Shown here: positions 60,920 through 62,910 of the stretch, one piece after another | Layout of the letters: each line of letters opens with the position of its first letter | Position numbering within the stretch: the stretch's first letter is position 1 | NCBI GenBank assembly: GCA_002633005.1 | Contig: NMRA01000032.1 | Location: 1,338,940-1,401,849 of the forward strand | Direction of reading: 5' to 3' | From: Phoronis australis | Lineage: Eukaryota; Phoronida; Phoronidae | Length of the DNA: 62,910 nucleotides | Position numbers and translations under genes: made by a program | The notes under the pieces: model-generated | The model's database searches: none | What the model was told of the DNA's origin: nothing | What the model saw: the letters and a program-made list of their open reading frames with translations, nothing else

Positions 60920-62610
60920 GAGGGCACTGCCATAGATGGTATAAACAATGTTACATTTCAGTTTGCCCACTAGAGGGTGCTTTTTCAATAAAATGGCACA
61001 CAAAAGTGTGCCTAAAGTATGCAATTTTATTCCCTACTAAAAATTCGTGTAAGGGAAACATTTTCCCACTAGAAAAATCTACAGAGAATGGTTCAGTATC
61101 TTCATTTTTAAAGCCGTGGCTACACATTTATGATATCACATCTGACTTCTTGAACTGTTTGAGGGTGTAATGGGGAAAAAGATAAGAATACCAACAAAAT
61201 GGTTACCGTAAAAACTCATTGGTTGTGGACCCAGCATGGCTGACTAATGAAATCTATCTCAAGAACAAATATCAGGAAATTCTACTTTGTTTTGAACATG
61301 GTGTGTATAATGCAACTGTCACCAAACAATGTTCGGTAAGATTTTGAGCATTTGCACTAATGGAACAAGTCAATGACAAACTGAAGAAGAGTAACAAAAG
61401 CATTCAAACACACCTACGGTACACATGAAATGGTATGGTAATTCTTCAACTATTAAGCACACAATATGGCCAACTAACAAAATTTCTTTTTTCAAATTGA
61501 TCTACAAAAATAAAGATTAAGAAAATAACATTTGATAAATTTTATTTTTTATTATTTGCAGTGAAGTAATGGCCTTTGAAAATAAGAAAAACGACAATTT
61601 TGGCAATTATTTTTGAATGAAATAAGTGAAGAATTACTGTATGTTTCCATTGGTGCATATCAGCTTCATGTGAGCTACATTAGGAGACAATAATTTGGCT
61701 GCAAGGGATATCTGCAAAAGTCAGAATCGACGGGAAAGTGTTGAACCTAATAACTGGAACCAACTTCAAATGAAAAAAAAACTTAGAAAGATGAAGTTTT
61801 CAATATTTTCAACAAAAAACAAACAAAAGTAACCAAAGAAATTGAAATGTGCCCTCGGATGCACCTCAAACATTATGCTCCCAGGGGTGTTTATGAGTAC
61901 AATGTTATACTTAAAATAAAAAGGGCCACTGGGGGGACAGTATAAGTTAAATCTATCTCGAACAAGGCAAATACTGTCACATACTTGATAGAAACTCATT
62001 TGCCAAATTGCCTGAGCATCCATAAAAAGCCTGGTAGAAATAGAACCGTACGGAATGAAAATCTAAATTGGCACTACAGGGAGCCACTGTAGTCGTGCCA
62101 GTCCCAACTCAACATCATGTGTACCGTACCATCATCAACAAACTTGATGAACATTGAGCGGCACGCAAAAACAAATTTGCCACTAGGGGGAATAAAGTTA
62201 AGTTGAAAACATCCGGAAATCTATGGCAGTCATGATCATCTCAATAGAAACACATCTGTAAGCTTTCATAATGATCATTGAAGCATTATATAATTACTAG
62301 TCTTCATACATGCCATATGTTGGCTACATCACGTGACTTGCATGTAAGTCCGAAAAGATCTCTGTCCTGAATGGGCACTATAGTCGATAGAGAGGGAGAC
62401 ACGAACAATAGATGCAAAATAATACAAAATGGCCACTAGGGGGTGCATTAAATACATTGAACCCATCAAAAATAGAAATGTGTCATTGATTGTCGTCTTA
62501 GTAGAAAGCTAATTGGCCAATTTCATGAAAATCCATGAAGAGAAGTATACACAAAGAAAAGTTCCAACTTTTTTCTTTTCTTCAATTTAATGAATGCCAC
62601 TAAGGGGCAC
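60920..62610 (+). repeat. Series of ~250-bp units with CCACTAGGGGG-type cores
   Basis: Cores resembling gccactagggggtgc occur at about 60965, 61924, 62179, 62431 and 62596. The spacings 61924-62179 and 62179-62431 are about 255 and 252 bp. The sequence after each core is weakly similar (taaagttaa..., then ...atagaaacac...). No gene is visible. Confidence 0.55.
61530..61640 (-). repeat. Dispersed repeat family 2, inverse copy
   Basis: On the minus strand it reads tcaaaaataattgccaaaat and then ttattttcaaaggccatt, like 55585-55720. Confidence 0.45.
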
Positions 62611-62622
62611 CACATAAGTTTG

Positions 62623-62910
62623 ACTACCGTAATCGTTCGGGTTAACGCCCATGCTCAGTTAACCGCCCATCCTCGACTTTACGTGGATTTCGATTTAACC
62701 GCCCACTGCTCAGTTAACCGCCCCCCTGCGATTTTTGAAGATTTCCAATTAAGCGCCCACCTCTCGGTTAAGCGCCCATCCCCGACTTTTAAAGAATGAA
62801 GATTTAGCGCCTAGTGCTAAGGAAACGCGCGATTCCCCGACTTTTAGAAAAAGATGATGATCACAAAGAGCGCAACGACGCCGGGCTTCCGAGACGGTGG
62901 TTTAGCAATG
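62623..62910 (+). repeat. ~54-bp tandem array of TTAAnCGCCC boxes, running off the window
   Basis: Four units begin near 62642, 62695, 62749 and 62804, each with two ttaa(c/g)cgccc boxes followed by a ccccgactttt-like part. The array starts directly after taccgtaatcgttcggg. This resembles the terminal or subterminal repeats of a DNA transposon whose remainder lies beyond 62910. Confidence 0.7.

Noticed and set aside
1-62910. CRISPR arrays, rRNA, intact tRNAs, integrons or phage-type genes
   Set aside because: I looked for regular spaced repeats, cloverleaf-like sequences and bacterial gene packing and saw none. The window is eukaryotic.

Overview
This looks like nuclear DNA from an animal, most likely a non-vertebrate, probably marine, bilaterian. 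The reasons are AT-rich sequence, small exons bounded by GT-AG junctions and separated by kilobase introns, a degenerin/ENaC channel, a neuropeptide-type GPCR, and many short non-autonomous transposons, tRNA-derived SINE remnants and diverged non-LTR fragments. I cannot name the species. I see no prokaryotic features, CRISPR arrays, rRNA or intact tRNA genes.

All recognisable genes lie on the minus strand. (1) 13458-3125: a small unrecognised membrane protein, proposed from three phase-compatible exons. (2) 26228-24098: a two-exon DEG/ENaC sodium channel that is complete except for one in-frame TAA. (3) 32399?-27796: the 3' half of a histidine acid phosphatase resembling ACP6 (lysophosphatidic acid phosphatase). 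Four exons are firm, one more is tentative, and the 5' exons with the RHG motif were not found. (4) 48746-41527: a tentative small Cys-rich protein gene with two phase-matched exons. (5) 50241-49012: an intact intronless class A GPCR of the FMRFamide-receptor/GPR139-like type. Its stop codon lies only about 265 bp upstream of the start of gene 4. The channel and the GPCR are both membrane signalling proteins, but nothing else suggests that the genes act in one pathway.

The rest is introns and intergenic DNA full of repeats. 0-13 kb is mostly introns of gene 1, with a 540-bp foldback element built of 22-bp repeats. 13.5-24 kb is gene-free and contains a 430-bp direct duplication around a single N, which is probably an assembly artefact, plus hAT-like MITEs. 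26-48 kb holds several MITEs, an RT-associated pseudogene, SINE remnants and three copies of a near-perfect ~100-bp hairpin element. 50-62.9 kb is gene-free by my reading. It ends in a ~250-bp repeat series carrying CTCF-like CCACTAGGGGG cores, then a 54-bp tandem array of TTAAnCGCCC boxes running to the window edge.

The observations most worth following are the hairpin family (one copy with its loop inverted), the single stop codon in the otherwise intact channel gene, and the repeat-borne CTCF-like motif series. Repeat-family copies were matched by eye, so their boundaries are approximate.
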